Counted from the stretch's first letter, positions 1-5,338 are shown. The stretch: 5,413 bases of DNA from Clostridia bacterium (GCA_029052615.1 JAIDIR010000327.1:1-5413); one strand, 5' to 3'. Numbers and translations: made by a program. The notes: a model not told the origin generated them from the letters alone.

Positions 1-1
1 G

Positions 2-30
2 TTGACTTGAAGTAAGTAATTTGCTATAAT
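2..30 (+). promoter_or_regulatory. Sigma-A-type promoter of gap
   Basis: A -35 box TTGACT at 2-7 and a perfect -10 box TATAAT at 25-30 are separated by 17 bp. A TG dinucleotide at 22-23 makes this an extended -10 promoter. The predicted transcription start is near 37, leaving a leader of about 75 nt before the gap start codon. Such a near-consensus promoter fits the high expression expected of a glycolytic gene. Confidence 0.88.
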
Positions 31-69
31 GGCAACGCTGGCAATCGATGGAAGTAAAGGCGGTTGCCA
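30..69 (+). promoter_or_regulatory. Repeat element around the gap transcription start (possible operator or leader hairpin)
   Basis: TGGCAA occurs twice, at 30-35 and 39-44, and its inverse TTGCCA occurs at 64-69. The first copy extends to a 7-bp match, TGGCAAC (30-36) with GTTGCCA (63-69). The first copy overlaps the last base of the -10 box and the predicted start near 37, as expected for a repressor site. The second copy lies in the leader RNA and could pair with 64-69 to form a short-stemmed hairpin. Sugar-phosphate-responsive regulators are known to control gap operons in Bacillota, but no such regulator gene is present here, so the function is inference. Confidence 0.35.
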
Positions 70-111
70 AATATCATAGGTTAATATTTTTTTATTCGGA
101 GGAATATATTT

Positions 112-1128
112 ATGGCTAATGTAAAAGTTGCTATCAACGGTTTCGGTCGTATCGGCCGTCTTGCGTTTAGGCAGATGTTTGACGCGGAAGGATATGAAAT
201 CGTAGCTATCAACGATTTGACAAGCCCCAAGATGCTTGCCCACCTGTTAAAGTACGATTCCGCTCAGGGCAGATACAAGTATGCGGAAACCGTAGTAGCC
301 GGTGAAGACAGCATAACCGTAAACGGCAAAACCATTAAGATTTATGCCGAGAAGGACGCAGCTAATCTTCCCTGGGGAACGATTGGCGTAGACGTAGTTT
401 TGGAGTGCACGGGCCTCTATTGCTCCAAGGAAAAGGCTTCCGCACACATCACCGCGGGCGCTAAAAAGTGCGTTATCTCCGCACCTGCAGGCAACGACCT
501 GCCCACTATCGTTTACAGCGTAAACGAAGATACTTTAAAGGCAAGCGATACGGTCATTTCCGCGGCAAGCTGCACCACCAACTGCCTTGCTCCTATGGCT
601 GCAACCCTTAACAAGCTCTGCAAAATCAAGAAGGGCTATATGACGACCATTCACGCATACACCGGCGACCAGATGGTACTTGACGGACCTCACCGCAAGG
701 GCGATTTGAGAAGAGCAAGAGCGGCTGCCGTTAATATCGTTCCCAACTCAACGGGTGCGGCAAAGGCAATCGGTCTGGTTATTCCCGAACTCAACGGCGT
801 TCTTGACGGCTGCGCACAGCGCGTTCCCGTTCCCACCGGTTCGCTTACCCAGCTTATCGCAGTTTGCGAAGGCGAAGTTGACGCTCAGAGCGTAAACGCT
901 GCAATGAAGGCTGCTTCCAGCGCTTCCTACGGCTACACCGAGGACGAAGTAGTTTCCAGCGATATCATCGGTATCACCTACGGTTCGCTTTTCGATGCTA
1001 CCCAGACCAAGTGCATGCCTCTCGGCGACGGCACGACCCTCGTAAAGGTAGTATCCTGGTACGATAACGAAAATTCTTACACTTCCCAGATGGTAAGAAC
1101 CATTAAGTACTTCGCAGAGCTGAAGTAA
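112..1128 (+). CDS. gap: Type I glyceraldehyde-3-phosphate dehydrogenase (phosphorylating, NAD-dependent)
   Basis: This cytoplasmic glycolytic enzyme converts glyceraldehyde 3-phosphate, NAD+ and phosphate to 1,3-bisphosphoglycerate. The 338-aa length is normal for the family, and the gene is intact. The Rossmann nucleotide motif GFGRIGR is at residues 10-16. Asn34-Asp35 follows the second beta strand, and an acidic residue there is typical of NAD rather than NADP preference. The catalytic block SAASCTTNCLAP gives Cys154 as nucleophile, and His181 in TTIHAYT is the general base. The C-terminal WYDNENSY motif (316-323) is also present. The ATG at 112 is supported by GGAGGA at 98-103, 8 nt upstream, and by alignment of the N-terminus with the family. 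The gene has its own promoter and terminator, so it is monocistronic; it is not clustered with pgk or tpi here. Its codon use (AAC, TTC and AAG preferred) suggests high expression. Confidence 0.98.
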   Translation: MANVKVAINGFGRIGRLAFRQMFDAEGYEIVAINDLTSPKMLAHLLKYDSAQGRYKYAETVVAGEDSITVNGKTIKIYAEKDAANLPWGTIGVDVVLECTGLYCSKEKASAHITAGAKKCVISAPAGNDLPTIVYSVNEDTLKASDTVISAASCTTNCLAPMAATLNKLCKIKKGYMTTIHAYTGDQMVLDGPHRKGDLRRARAAAVNIVPNSTGAAKAIGLVIPELNGVLDGCAQRVPVPTGSLTQLIAVCEGEVDAQSVNAAMKAASSASYGYTEDEVVSSDIIGITYGSLFDATQTKCMPLGDGTTLVKVVSWYDNENSYTSQMVRTIKYFAELK

Positions 1129-1146
1129 TTAAAAATTAAAAATTCG

Positions 1147-1178
1147 GCGGCTTCCGTTATGCGGAAGCCGCTTTTTTT
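1147..1178 (+). terminator. Rho-independent terminator of gap
   Basis: A perfect 10-bp stem, GCGGCTTCCG (1147-1156) with CGGAAGCCGC (1162-1171), closes a 5-nt loop and is followed by seven T residues (1172-1178). It lies 18 nt after the gap stop codon and separates gap from the next transcription unit. Confidence 0.95.
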
Positions 1179-1205
1179 GACGCTTACAAAAAATTAACGA
1201 TTATG

Positions 1206-1234
1206 TTGACAATGGGCGGATTATGTCTTATAAT
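1206..1234 (+). promoter_or_regulatory. Consensus sigma-A promoter for the helical protein / patatin unit
   Basis: A perfect -35 box TTGACA (1206-1211) and a perfect -10 box TATAAT (1229-1234) are separated by 17 bp. The expected start is near 1241, giving a leader of about 34 nt. No other promoter-like sequence is seen between this point and the patatin gene, so both genes are probably on one transcript that ends at 2748. Two fully consensus hexamers imply strong constitutive transcription. Confidence 0.9.
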
Positions 1235-1274
1235 GTCAGTTAATGACAAATAAAAATTATTCGGGAGAATAAAA

Positions 1275-1808
1275 ATGGAAGAATCAAACGTTCAGTACAA
1301 AGAATTACTTATTTTGAACAACAAGCTTTTGATGCTGGAAAATCTGGTTATCGAATACAAAAACGACGTTAAGGCTTTAAAGATTTGCTCTAACCTCGTT
1401 AAAAAGGAAGCAAAGGCGGTAAAGAGCTCCAAGATTCCCGTATCGTTAAGCGATTTGAATTCGATTCAGGGAAGATACGTCGACTTCGCTGCGGCAATTT
1501 CCGGACTTATCAAAGCCAAGAAGGTGGAGGCGTACAATAAAGCGGTTGCCGACCTCATCGACGTTAAGGCAATGACCGAAGAGGAAATTAAGGTTCTCGA
1601 AGAAAAGCTTAACCCCGCGCCTGCGGCTGAAGAAAAACCCAAGATTTCCGAAACTATAGGAACTGCGGCACAGAAGCTTGCAAAGAAAATCGAAGCAGGC
1701 GCTCAGAAGCTCGGAGCAGGTGCGCAGAAGCTTGGCAACTCTTTAAGCGAAGCCGTAAACGAACAGGTTGACGAAATAAAAAAAGCTTTCGCCGGAGACG
1801 AAAAGTAA
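1275..1808 (+). CDS. Unrecognised 177-aa helical protein with C-terminal AQKL repeats
   Basis: I do not recognise a family. The ATG at 1275 has GGGAG at 1263-1267, 7 nt upstream, and lies downstream of a consensus promoter, so it is a well-supported gene. No signal peptide or membrane segment is visible, so it should be cytoplasmic. Residues 1-112 are rich in Leu, Lys, Glu and Val and look alpha-helical, possibly coiled-coil, with a single Cys at 38. A Pro/Ala/Glu linker at about 113-122 (NPAPAAEEKP) leads to a C-terminal segment (123-177) with AQKL at 132-135, 143-146 and 150-153. The 11- and 7-residue spacings suit an amphipathic helix like those of apolipoproteins or LEA-type proteins. Codon use resembles that of gap, suggesting abundant expression. 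Its last codons overlap the open frame of the patatin gene, and the overlap contains a possible -1 frameshift signal. A role as lipid- or envelope-associated partner of the patatin is inference. Confidence 0.85.
   Translation: MEESNVQYKELLILNNKLLMLENLVIEYKNDVKALKICSNLVKKEAKAVKSSKIPVSLSDLNSIQGRYVDFAAAISGLIKAKKVEAYNKAVADLIDVKAMTEEEIKVLEEKLNPAPAAEEKPKISETIGTAAQKLAKKIEAGAQKLGAGAQKLGNSLSEAVNEQVDEIKKAFAGDEK
1695..1736 (+). repeat. Tandem 21-bp (7-codon) repeat inside the helical protein gene
   Basis: Two adjacent 21-bp units, 1695-1715 and 1716-1736, each encode the heptad AGAQKLG (residues 141-147 and 148-154). The DNA copies differ at four codons (GGC/GGT, GCT/GCG, CTC/CTT, GGA/GGC), yet the protein repeat is identical. 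A related AQKL copy without tandem spacing lies at residues 132-135. Confidence 0.85.
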
Positions 1809-1832
1809 AAATAGGGATAGCGTTCTCTGGCG
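1778..1832 (+). promoter_or_regulatory. Candidate -1 ribosomal frameshift signal (A7 slippery site plus stem-loop)
   Basis: Seven A residues (1778-1784) lie in the phase A_AAA_AAA relative to the upstream gene, whose Lys169 and Lys170 codons are 1779-1784. After a 5-nt spacer, 1790-1800 can pair with 1821-1832. This gives an 11-bp stem with one G-U pair (1794:1828) and one bulged T (1823). The 20-nt loop (1801-1820) contains the upstream gene's stop codon, TAA at 1806-1808. A weak AGG (1765-1767) lies 10 nt before the heptamer, the position of the stimulatory Shine-Dalgarno element in dnaX. A -1 slip here enters the patatin frame just after its last in-frame stop (1769-1771). Slippery heptamer, short spacer and hairpin are the established elements of bacterial -1 frameshifting; use here is inference. 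The same hairpin could instead mediate translational coupling. Confidence 0.45.
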
Positions 1833-2701
1833 GCATAAGCAATTGCGCCTATCAGGTCGGATTTACGAAAGCTCTTTTAAACTACGTTTCCCGTGACGAA
1901 ATAAAGCTGTTGTCCGCCTCGTCGGGCGGCATATTTACGGCTTACGCTCTTTCGGCAAACAAGCTCGAATACATAGAACAGTTATATAAAAACGTCGATA
2001 TTTCCAAAAAGGCTGAGCTGTTTTATCAGGTATTCGCAAAGGGATTGCTTGCCGACTATATAAACGCCGTTTCGGGCGATAACGATAACCTTGAAATACC
2101 CACGTGTTTCACGGTCTGTTATATTCCGCTCTATTCGGTCAGGTATTATTGGATAAACGGCAGTTACAGCAGGATATGGGAGCGCTATTTAAAAGCGGCC
2201 GTAAATTATCCCTTTTTAAAATTTTTGCCGTCGTTTATCGAGGGCAGGTTTGCCATAGACGGCGGTGCGGCAGACAACATTCCGCTGTATCCGCTATTAA
2301 AGCAGTCGCGCCCTTTGCCGGCGGGTGAGGAGCTCGATTTAATATTCGTGCTCCATTTCGACGCCCGTTACGACTACAGAAAGGACTTCAAAACGGATAT
2401 TCCTATAGTCGATCTGGACTTGTCTATTTGCAACGGCTTTTCCAAGGCGCATTACGATTATTCAAAAAATACCATATCGCAGCGCATTGATTTGTCCTAT
2501 CAATACGGGGAGAAGATAGCTTCGCGCTTATTTTCCGCCGACCATACCAAAGAGGAATATCAGAAGATTGCAAACGATATTTTCGTGGAAGAGCATACGC
2601 TCCGTCAGCAGAATTTCTCGCTCGACCGTCTGGTTTCATTTTTGAACGTGGCAGGTAAAACCTTCCGCAACGACGCGCGTTGTGTCAAAAAGCTTTATTA
2701 A
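1811..2701 (+). CDS. Patatin-like phospholipase/lipid acyl hydrolase (start uncertain; possibly made by frameshift)
   Basis: The protein is predicted to be a Ser-Asp dyad lipid acyl hydrolase. Counting from the provisional ATA at 1811, a glycine-rich oxyanion segment (IAFSGG, then AYQVG) spans residues 3-17. The nucleophile-elbow sequence SASSGG gives Ser38 (codon 1922-1924), and the dyad Asp150 lies in AIDGGAADNIP (codon 2258-2260). The downstream part, about 120 residues, is polar with many Tyr and Asp and no membrane segment. Reading from TTG 1910 (263 aa) would remove the oxyanion segment, so that start is unlikely. Homology-like sequence begins at about 1808, but the only nearby initiation-like codon is ATA, with GGAG at 1794-1797 poorly spaced 13 nt upstream. 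A -1 frameshift in the upstream gene would yield a 475-aa fusion instead. The oxyanion loop lacks the usual Arg and third Gly. Codon use (ATA, TTA, TAT) is less biased than in the upstream gene, consistent with lower expression. Cotranscription with the upstream gene is likely. Confidence 0.8.
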   Translation: MGIAFSGGISNCAYQVGFTKALLNYVSRDEIKLLSASSGGIFTAYALSANKLEYIEQLYKNVDISKKAELFYQVFAKGLLADYINAVSGDNDNLEIPTCFTVCYIPLYSVRYYWINGSYSRIWERYLKAAVNYPFLKFLPSFIEGRFAIDGGAADNIPLYPLLKQSRPLPAGEELDLIFVLHFDARYDYRKDFKTDIPIVDLDLSICNGFSKAHYDYSKNTISQRIDLSYQYGEKIASRLFSADHTKEEYQKIANDIFVEEHTLRQQNFSLDRLVSFLNVAGKTFRNDARCVKKLY

Positions 2702-2713
2702 AATTAAATTGCA

Positions 2714-2748
2714 CGCCCGACCGCATTCTCGCGGTCGGGCGTTTTTTT
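2714..2748 (+). terminator. Rho-independent terminator after the patatin gene
   Basis: A perfect 11-bp GC-rich stem, CGCCCGACCGC (2714-2724) with GCGGTCGGGCG (2731-2741), closes a 6-nt loop and is followed by seven T residues (2742-2748). It lies 12 nt after the patatin stop codon and insulates the TetR operon from the upstream unit. Confidence 0.96.
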
Positions 2749-2769
2749 ATGAAAATTTCGTTCCGATAC

Positions 2770-2798
2770 TTGACAAACGCCTTTTAGATATATAAAAT
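2770..2798 (+). promoter_or_regulatory. Promoter of the TetR-ABC-permease operon
   Basis: A perfect -35 box TTGACA (2770-2775) is followed after 17 bp by TAAAAT (2793-2798), a 5/6 match to the -10 consensus. TATAAA at 2791-2796 is a less well spaced alternative. The predicted start near 2805 coincides with the beginning of the palindromic operator, so a bound repressor would block this promoter. Confidence 0.82.
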
Positions 2799-2805
2799 AA
2801 TAATC

Positions 2806-2832
2806 GTTATATAACATTTGTTATTTAACAAA
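2806..2832 (+). promoter_or_regulatory. Tandem palindromic operator, probable TetR autoregulation site
   Basis: Two near-identical 10-bp palindromes, GTTATATAAC (2806-2815) and GTTATTTAAC (2820-2829), recur with a 14-bp period. The second lies within a longer inverted repeat, TTTGTTA-tt-TAACAAA (2817-2832). The two sites also share an overlapping inverted repeat, ATAACA-tt-TGTTAT (2811-2824). The array covers the predicted transcription start and reaches the ribosome binding site of the TetR gene. TetR-family repressors typically bind such palindromes upstream of their own genes, commonly as dimers and sometimes as pairs of dimers. Binding by this TetR is inferred from position. Confidence 0.75.
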
Positions 2833-2842
2833 GGAGAGGTCT

Positions 2843-3409
2843 ATGCCGCCCAAAGTTAAATTTTCCAAAGAGCAGATAGTTTTTGCCGCCTTGGACATCG
2901 TAAGGGAGCAGGGGATTACGGCGCTTACGGCGCGTGCCGTTGCCGATAAGCTTAAGTGTTCGGTTGCCCCCGTGTTTTCGGTATTCGAAAATATGGACGA
3001 ATTGCGTGAAGAAGTCATTCGGCAGTCGAAATTGGTTTACGACGGGTATATCGAAGAGGGCTTGAAGCAGGTGTTGCCCTTTAAAGGCGTTGGCTTAAAG
3101 TACATCGAATTTGCCAAAAAAGAGCCAAATTTATTCCGCGTGCTATTCATGTCCGATTATTCCTTCGGGCTGGACAAATTCATGTTGCTTGATAAAAACA
3201 ATGCGGCAATAGTCAGCGCGCTTATGAACTCGTGGTCGGTAGACAAAAAAACGGCTGTTGAATTGCATCAGGACATAATGATTTATACTCACGGTATCGC
3301 CGTCATGTGCGCAACCAAATCGTGTAATTTTTCGGATGAAGAGATAAGCGCGCGGCTTACGTTTGCGTTTATGAGTATGTTGAAGCAAGTCAAAGAGGTA
3401 AAAAAATGA
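2843..3409 (+). CDS. TetR/AcrR-family transcriptional regulator
   Basis: This is a predicted homodimeric, ligand-responsive DNA-binding repressor of 188 aa, the usual family size. Residues 8-23 form helix 1 of the N-terminal domain, 28-37 (LTARAVADKL) helix 2, and about 41-49 the recognition helix, followed by the helix-4 sequence ENMDELREEVI. The usual Y-x-H-F at the end of the recognition helix is replaced by FSVF, so the DNA contacts may be atypical. The C-terminal ligand/dimer domain (about 65-188) carries YIEFAKKEPNLFRVLF and YTHGIAVM, resembling the WHG-type TetR C-terminal family. The ATG at 2843 is set by AGGAG at 2832-2836. It is the first gene of an operon and overlaps the ABC ATPase start by 4 nt (ATGA), implying translational coupling. 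The palindromes just upstream suggest autorepression relieved by an exporter substrate. The ligand is unknown. Confidence 0.93.
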   Translation: MPPKVKFSKEQIVFAALDIVREQGITALTARAVADKLKCSVAPVFSVFENMDELREEVIRQSKLVYDGYIEEGLKQVLPFKGVGLKYIEFAKKEPNLFRVLFMSDYSFGLDKFMLLDKNNAAIVSALMNSWSVDKKTAVELHQDIMIYTHGIAVMCATKSCNFSDEEISARLTFAFMSMLKQVKEVKK

Positions 3410-4098
3410 TAAGAATTGAAAATATTAAAAAGTCGTACGGCTCGGTGGATAACAGGCAACAGGTATTAAAGGGAATTGATCTGACGGTAAACGACGGTGA
3501 ATTCGTCGTTATTCTGGGTGCGTCGGGCTCGGGCAAGTCTACGCTTATGAATATCGTCAGCGGTCTGGAACGCCCCGACGAAGGAAAGATTTATTACGAC
3601 GACAGGGAGATAACCGCGCTTAACGATAAGCAGTTGACTTTTTTCAGGCGCGACGAAGTGGGGTTTGTATTTCAGCAGTATTATCTTCTGCCCGATATGA
3701 CGGTGGATAAAAACGTGCGCATGGGCGCCGATCTCGCAAAGAATAAGGACTACCGCAATATTATCGAAGCGATTGGATTGAAAGAAAAATTGCATAAATA
3801 TCCGCGCCAGCTTTCGGGCGGCGAGCAGCAGAGAGTTGCGGTTGCCCGCGCTCTGGCAAAGCTGCCCAAGGTGTTGTTTATGGACGAACCTACGGGCGCG
3901 TTGGACGAACAGACGGGCAGACAGCTGCTTGACTACGTTCTCAATCTGAAAAAAGAGAGCGGCTTCACGCTTATAATGGTTACGCACAACGCAAACATTG
4001 CCGAAACCGCTGAAACCATAGTAAAGCTGAACAGCGGTGCAATTGTCGAAGTGTGCAAAAACGAGTCGCCCAAGGGCGCATACGAAATAGGTTGGTAA
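3406..4098 (+). CDS. ABC transporter ATP-binding protein (MacB/LolD/FtsE-like)
   Basis: This cytoplasmic ATPase subunit is predicted to drive the FtsX-type permease encoded next. All nucleotide-binding motifs are intact in 230 aa: Walker A GASGSGKST (38-46), Q-loop Gln90 in FVFQQ, signature LSGGEQQR (136-143), Walker B with Asp160-Glu161 in VLFMDEPTGALD, and H-loop His194 in MVTHN. The EPTGALD and GFVFQQYYLLPDMTV context is typical of the MacB/LolD/BceA type VII group rather than of importers. The ATG at 3406 overlaps the TetR stop as ATGA; the ribosome-binding signal is the purine-rich end of the TetR gene (AAGAGG at 3391-3396, 9 nt upstream). Membership of a TetR-controlled operon suggests export of, or resistance to, a hydrophobic or peptide toxin. 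The substrate cannot be read from sequence. Confidence 0.96.
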   Translation: MIRIENIKKSYGSVDNRQQVLKGIDLTVNDGEFVVILGASGSGKSTLMNIVSGLERPDEGKIYYDDREITALNDKQLTFFRRDEVGFVFQQYYLLPDMTVDKNVRMGADLAKNKDYRNIIEAIGLKEKLHKYPRQLSGGEQQRVAVARALAKLPKVLFMDEPTGALDEQTGRQLLDYVLNLKKESGFTLIMVTHNANIAETAETIVKLNSGAIVEVCKNESPKGAYEIGW

Positions 4099-4100
4099 TT

Positions 4101-5234
4101 ATGACGGTATCTATTAAAGACGCTTTAAAATTTATAGGTATAATTATAACCGTTTGCTGTGCAATTTTCGTTTGCAATCTGTTTCTGAACTACGGCATAG
4201 ATTTAAACGCTGTTGCAGACGCGGTTTCGGAAAGTCAGCAGGCTGCGTTTACGGCTTTAAAATTAAATAACAGAGTGGTTTGCGCCGTGACGGGCGGGTG
4301 CCTCGGTCTGACTTCCGCGGTATTGCTCGTCTTTTATATCGGGCATTATATTAAGGAACACTCTGCGCGGTTCGGCATCTTAAAGGCGCTTGGCTACGGC
4401 GACTTTAAAGTGGCGGCAGGTTGCGCGGTATTCGGCTTTTGCGTGTTCGTAGGTGCGGCGGCAGGCTACGGTTTAAGTTGGGCGATGATGGTCAGATTTT
4501 ACGCAAAACAAAACGAGGGCGCAATTATACCGACGGTAATTCTGCGCTATCATCCCGTATTACTTTTAACGGTTATTCTGCCCACGTTATTTTACTCGGC
4601 GCTTTCCGTGCTGATTGCTTACTTTAAATTGAAGTCGCCCGCGCTTACGCTTATAAAGGGCGGTGAAAGCAGGCGGATTGCAAAAGTAAAAAAGTCAAAG
4701 GGCAGCAGGAGCTTTTTAACCGAGCTTGCGTTTAACGTATTTAAGGACAGAAAGTTGCTCGTCTTTTTCGTCGGGTTCGGTTGCTTTTGCTTTTCCACTA
4801 TGACGCAGATGGGACTGTCTATGCGCGATTACGCAAGCGATATGATGGGGTATATGATTCTAATTATCGGGCTCGTGCTTGCGGCAATGTCGCTTTTGCT
4901 TGCGCTAAGTGCGGTGGTGGGCGGCAACGCAAAGACTATAGCTATGCTAAAAGCCAACGGCTACAGCATGAAAGAGAGCGGTATTGCGGTGCTCGGACTG
5001 TATCATATCCCGGCGGTCATAGGTTTTGCAATCGGGAGCGTATATCAGTGGGGAGTGCTGAACGTTATGATAAATATCGTGTTCTCGTCGGTTGAAGGCA
5101 CTCTGCATTATTCTTTCGACTGGCCATTATTCGGTATTTGTCTGGCAGTCTTTATAGTTGCTTACGAGGGGCTGAACTTTATTTACGCGCTTCTTATCGC
5201 AAAAACGCCGGTAAAGTCTGTTATGAGTGAGTAA
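4101..5234 (+). CDS. FtsX-type ABC transporter permease
   Basis: This is a 377-aa integral membrane permease with two FtsX-like halves. Probable membrane segments are at about 10-31, 58-84, 105-130, 152-175, 218-236, 250-274, 294-317 and 343-366, eight in total. Each half carries the family coupling motif after a helix: HSARFGILKALGYGDFKV at about 87-104, and a degenerate NAKTIAMLKANGYSMKES at about 276-293. The region between helices 1 and 2 is only about 27 residues, so there is no large extracytoplasmic domain as in MacB. A basic cytoplasmic linker lies at about 190-203. The ATG at 4101 is chosen because it lies 2 nt after the ATPase stop, has AGG at 4089-4091, and begins directly before the first helix. 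A GTG at 4053 would add 16 residues overlapping the ATPase gene and is less likely. It acts with the upstream ATPase, probably as (ATPase)2 with one or two permeases. Confidence 0.92.
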   Translation: MTVSIKDALKFIGIIITVCCAIFVCNLFLNYGIDLNAVADAVSESQQAAFTALKLNNRVVCAVTGGCLGLTSAVLLVFYIGHYIKEHSARFGILKALGYGDFKVAAGCAVFGFCVFVGAAAGYGLSWAMMVRFYAKQNEGAIIPTVILRYHPVLLLTVILPTLFYSALSVLIAYFKLKSPALTLIKGGESRRIAKVKKSKGSRSFLTELAFNVFKDRKLLVFFVGFGCFCFSTMTQMGLSMRDYASDMMGYMILIIGLVLAAMSLLLALSAVVGGNAKTIAMLKANGYSMKESGIAVLGLYHIPAVIGFAIGSVYQWGVLNVMINIVFSSVEGTLHYSFDWPLFGICLAVFIVAYEGLNFIYALLIAKTPVKSVMSE

Positions 5235-5267
5235 GACATAGAAACGAATTCAAATAACGTGAAAAAC

Positions 5268-5293
5268 AAAAAACGGCGTTCGCGCCGTTTTTT
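5268..5293 (+). terminator. Rho-independent terminator of the ABC operon, symmetric and possibly bidirectional
   Basis: A perfect inverted repeat has a core CGGCG (5274-5278) pairing with CGCCG (5283-5287) around a TTCG tetraloop, flanked by six A (5268-5273) and six T (5288-5293). It starts 33 nt after the permease stop codon. Because the A and T tracts mirror each other, it should work in both directions. Confidence 0.93.
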
Positions 5294-5306
5294 GCCGTCA
5301 AATAAG

Positions 5307-5338
5307 TTGATTTTTAGCGGTCGTTGTTGTATTATAAT
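5307..5338 (+). promoter_or_regulatory. Probable promoter of tRNA-Arg
   Basis: A perfect -10 box TATAAT is at 5333-5338. The best -35 candidate is TTGATT at 5307-5312, but the 20-bp spacing is longer than ideal. The predicted start near 5345 would give a leader of about 22 nt before the tRNA, as usual for tRNA genes. Confidence 0.6.

Noticed and set aside
48..119. A 23-codon open frame in the gap leader, starting ATG at 48 and ending TAA at 117-119, overlapping the gap start.
   Set aside because: There is no ribosome binding site before the ATG, the predicted transcript starts only about 11 nt upstream, and the peptide has no recognisable features.
1799..1805. C_GAA_AAG (1799-1805) as an alternative slippery site next to the stop codon.
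   Set aside because: It does not fit the X_XXY_YYZ pattern, and it lies inside the stem-loop, not 5-9 nt before it. The A7 run is a much better candidate.
1910..1912. TTG at 1910 as the patatin start.
   Set aside because: It removes the glycine-rich oxyanion segment that precedes it in the same frame, and starting there leaves only four residues before the nucleophile Ser. No suitable ribosome binding site precedes it.
3466..3987. A 173-codon open frame on the minus strand opposite the ABC ATPase.
   Set aside because: It is the antisense shadow of a gene with all ABC motifs intact and has no promoter, ribosome binding site or recognisable protein sequence.
4053..4100. GTG at 4053 as the permease start, adding 16 residues.
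   Set aside because: It would overlap the ATPase gene by 46 nt, the extra residues are basic and unlike a permease N-terminus, and ATG 4101 sits directly after the ATPase stop.
4781..5095. A 104-codon plus-strand frame within the permease gene.
   Set aside because: It is an out-of-frame shadow; its translation is Arg/Cys/Tyr-rich and low in hydrophobic structure, while the permease frame shows clear membrane helices.
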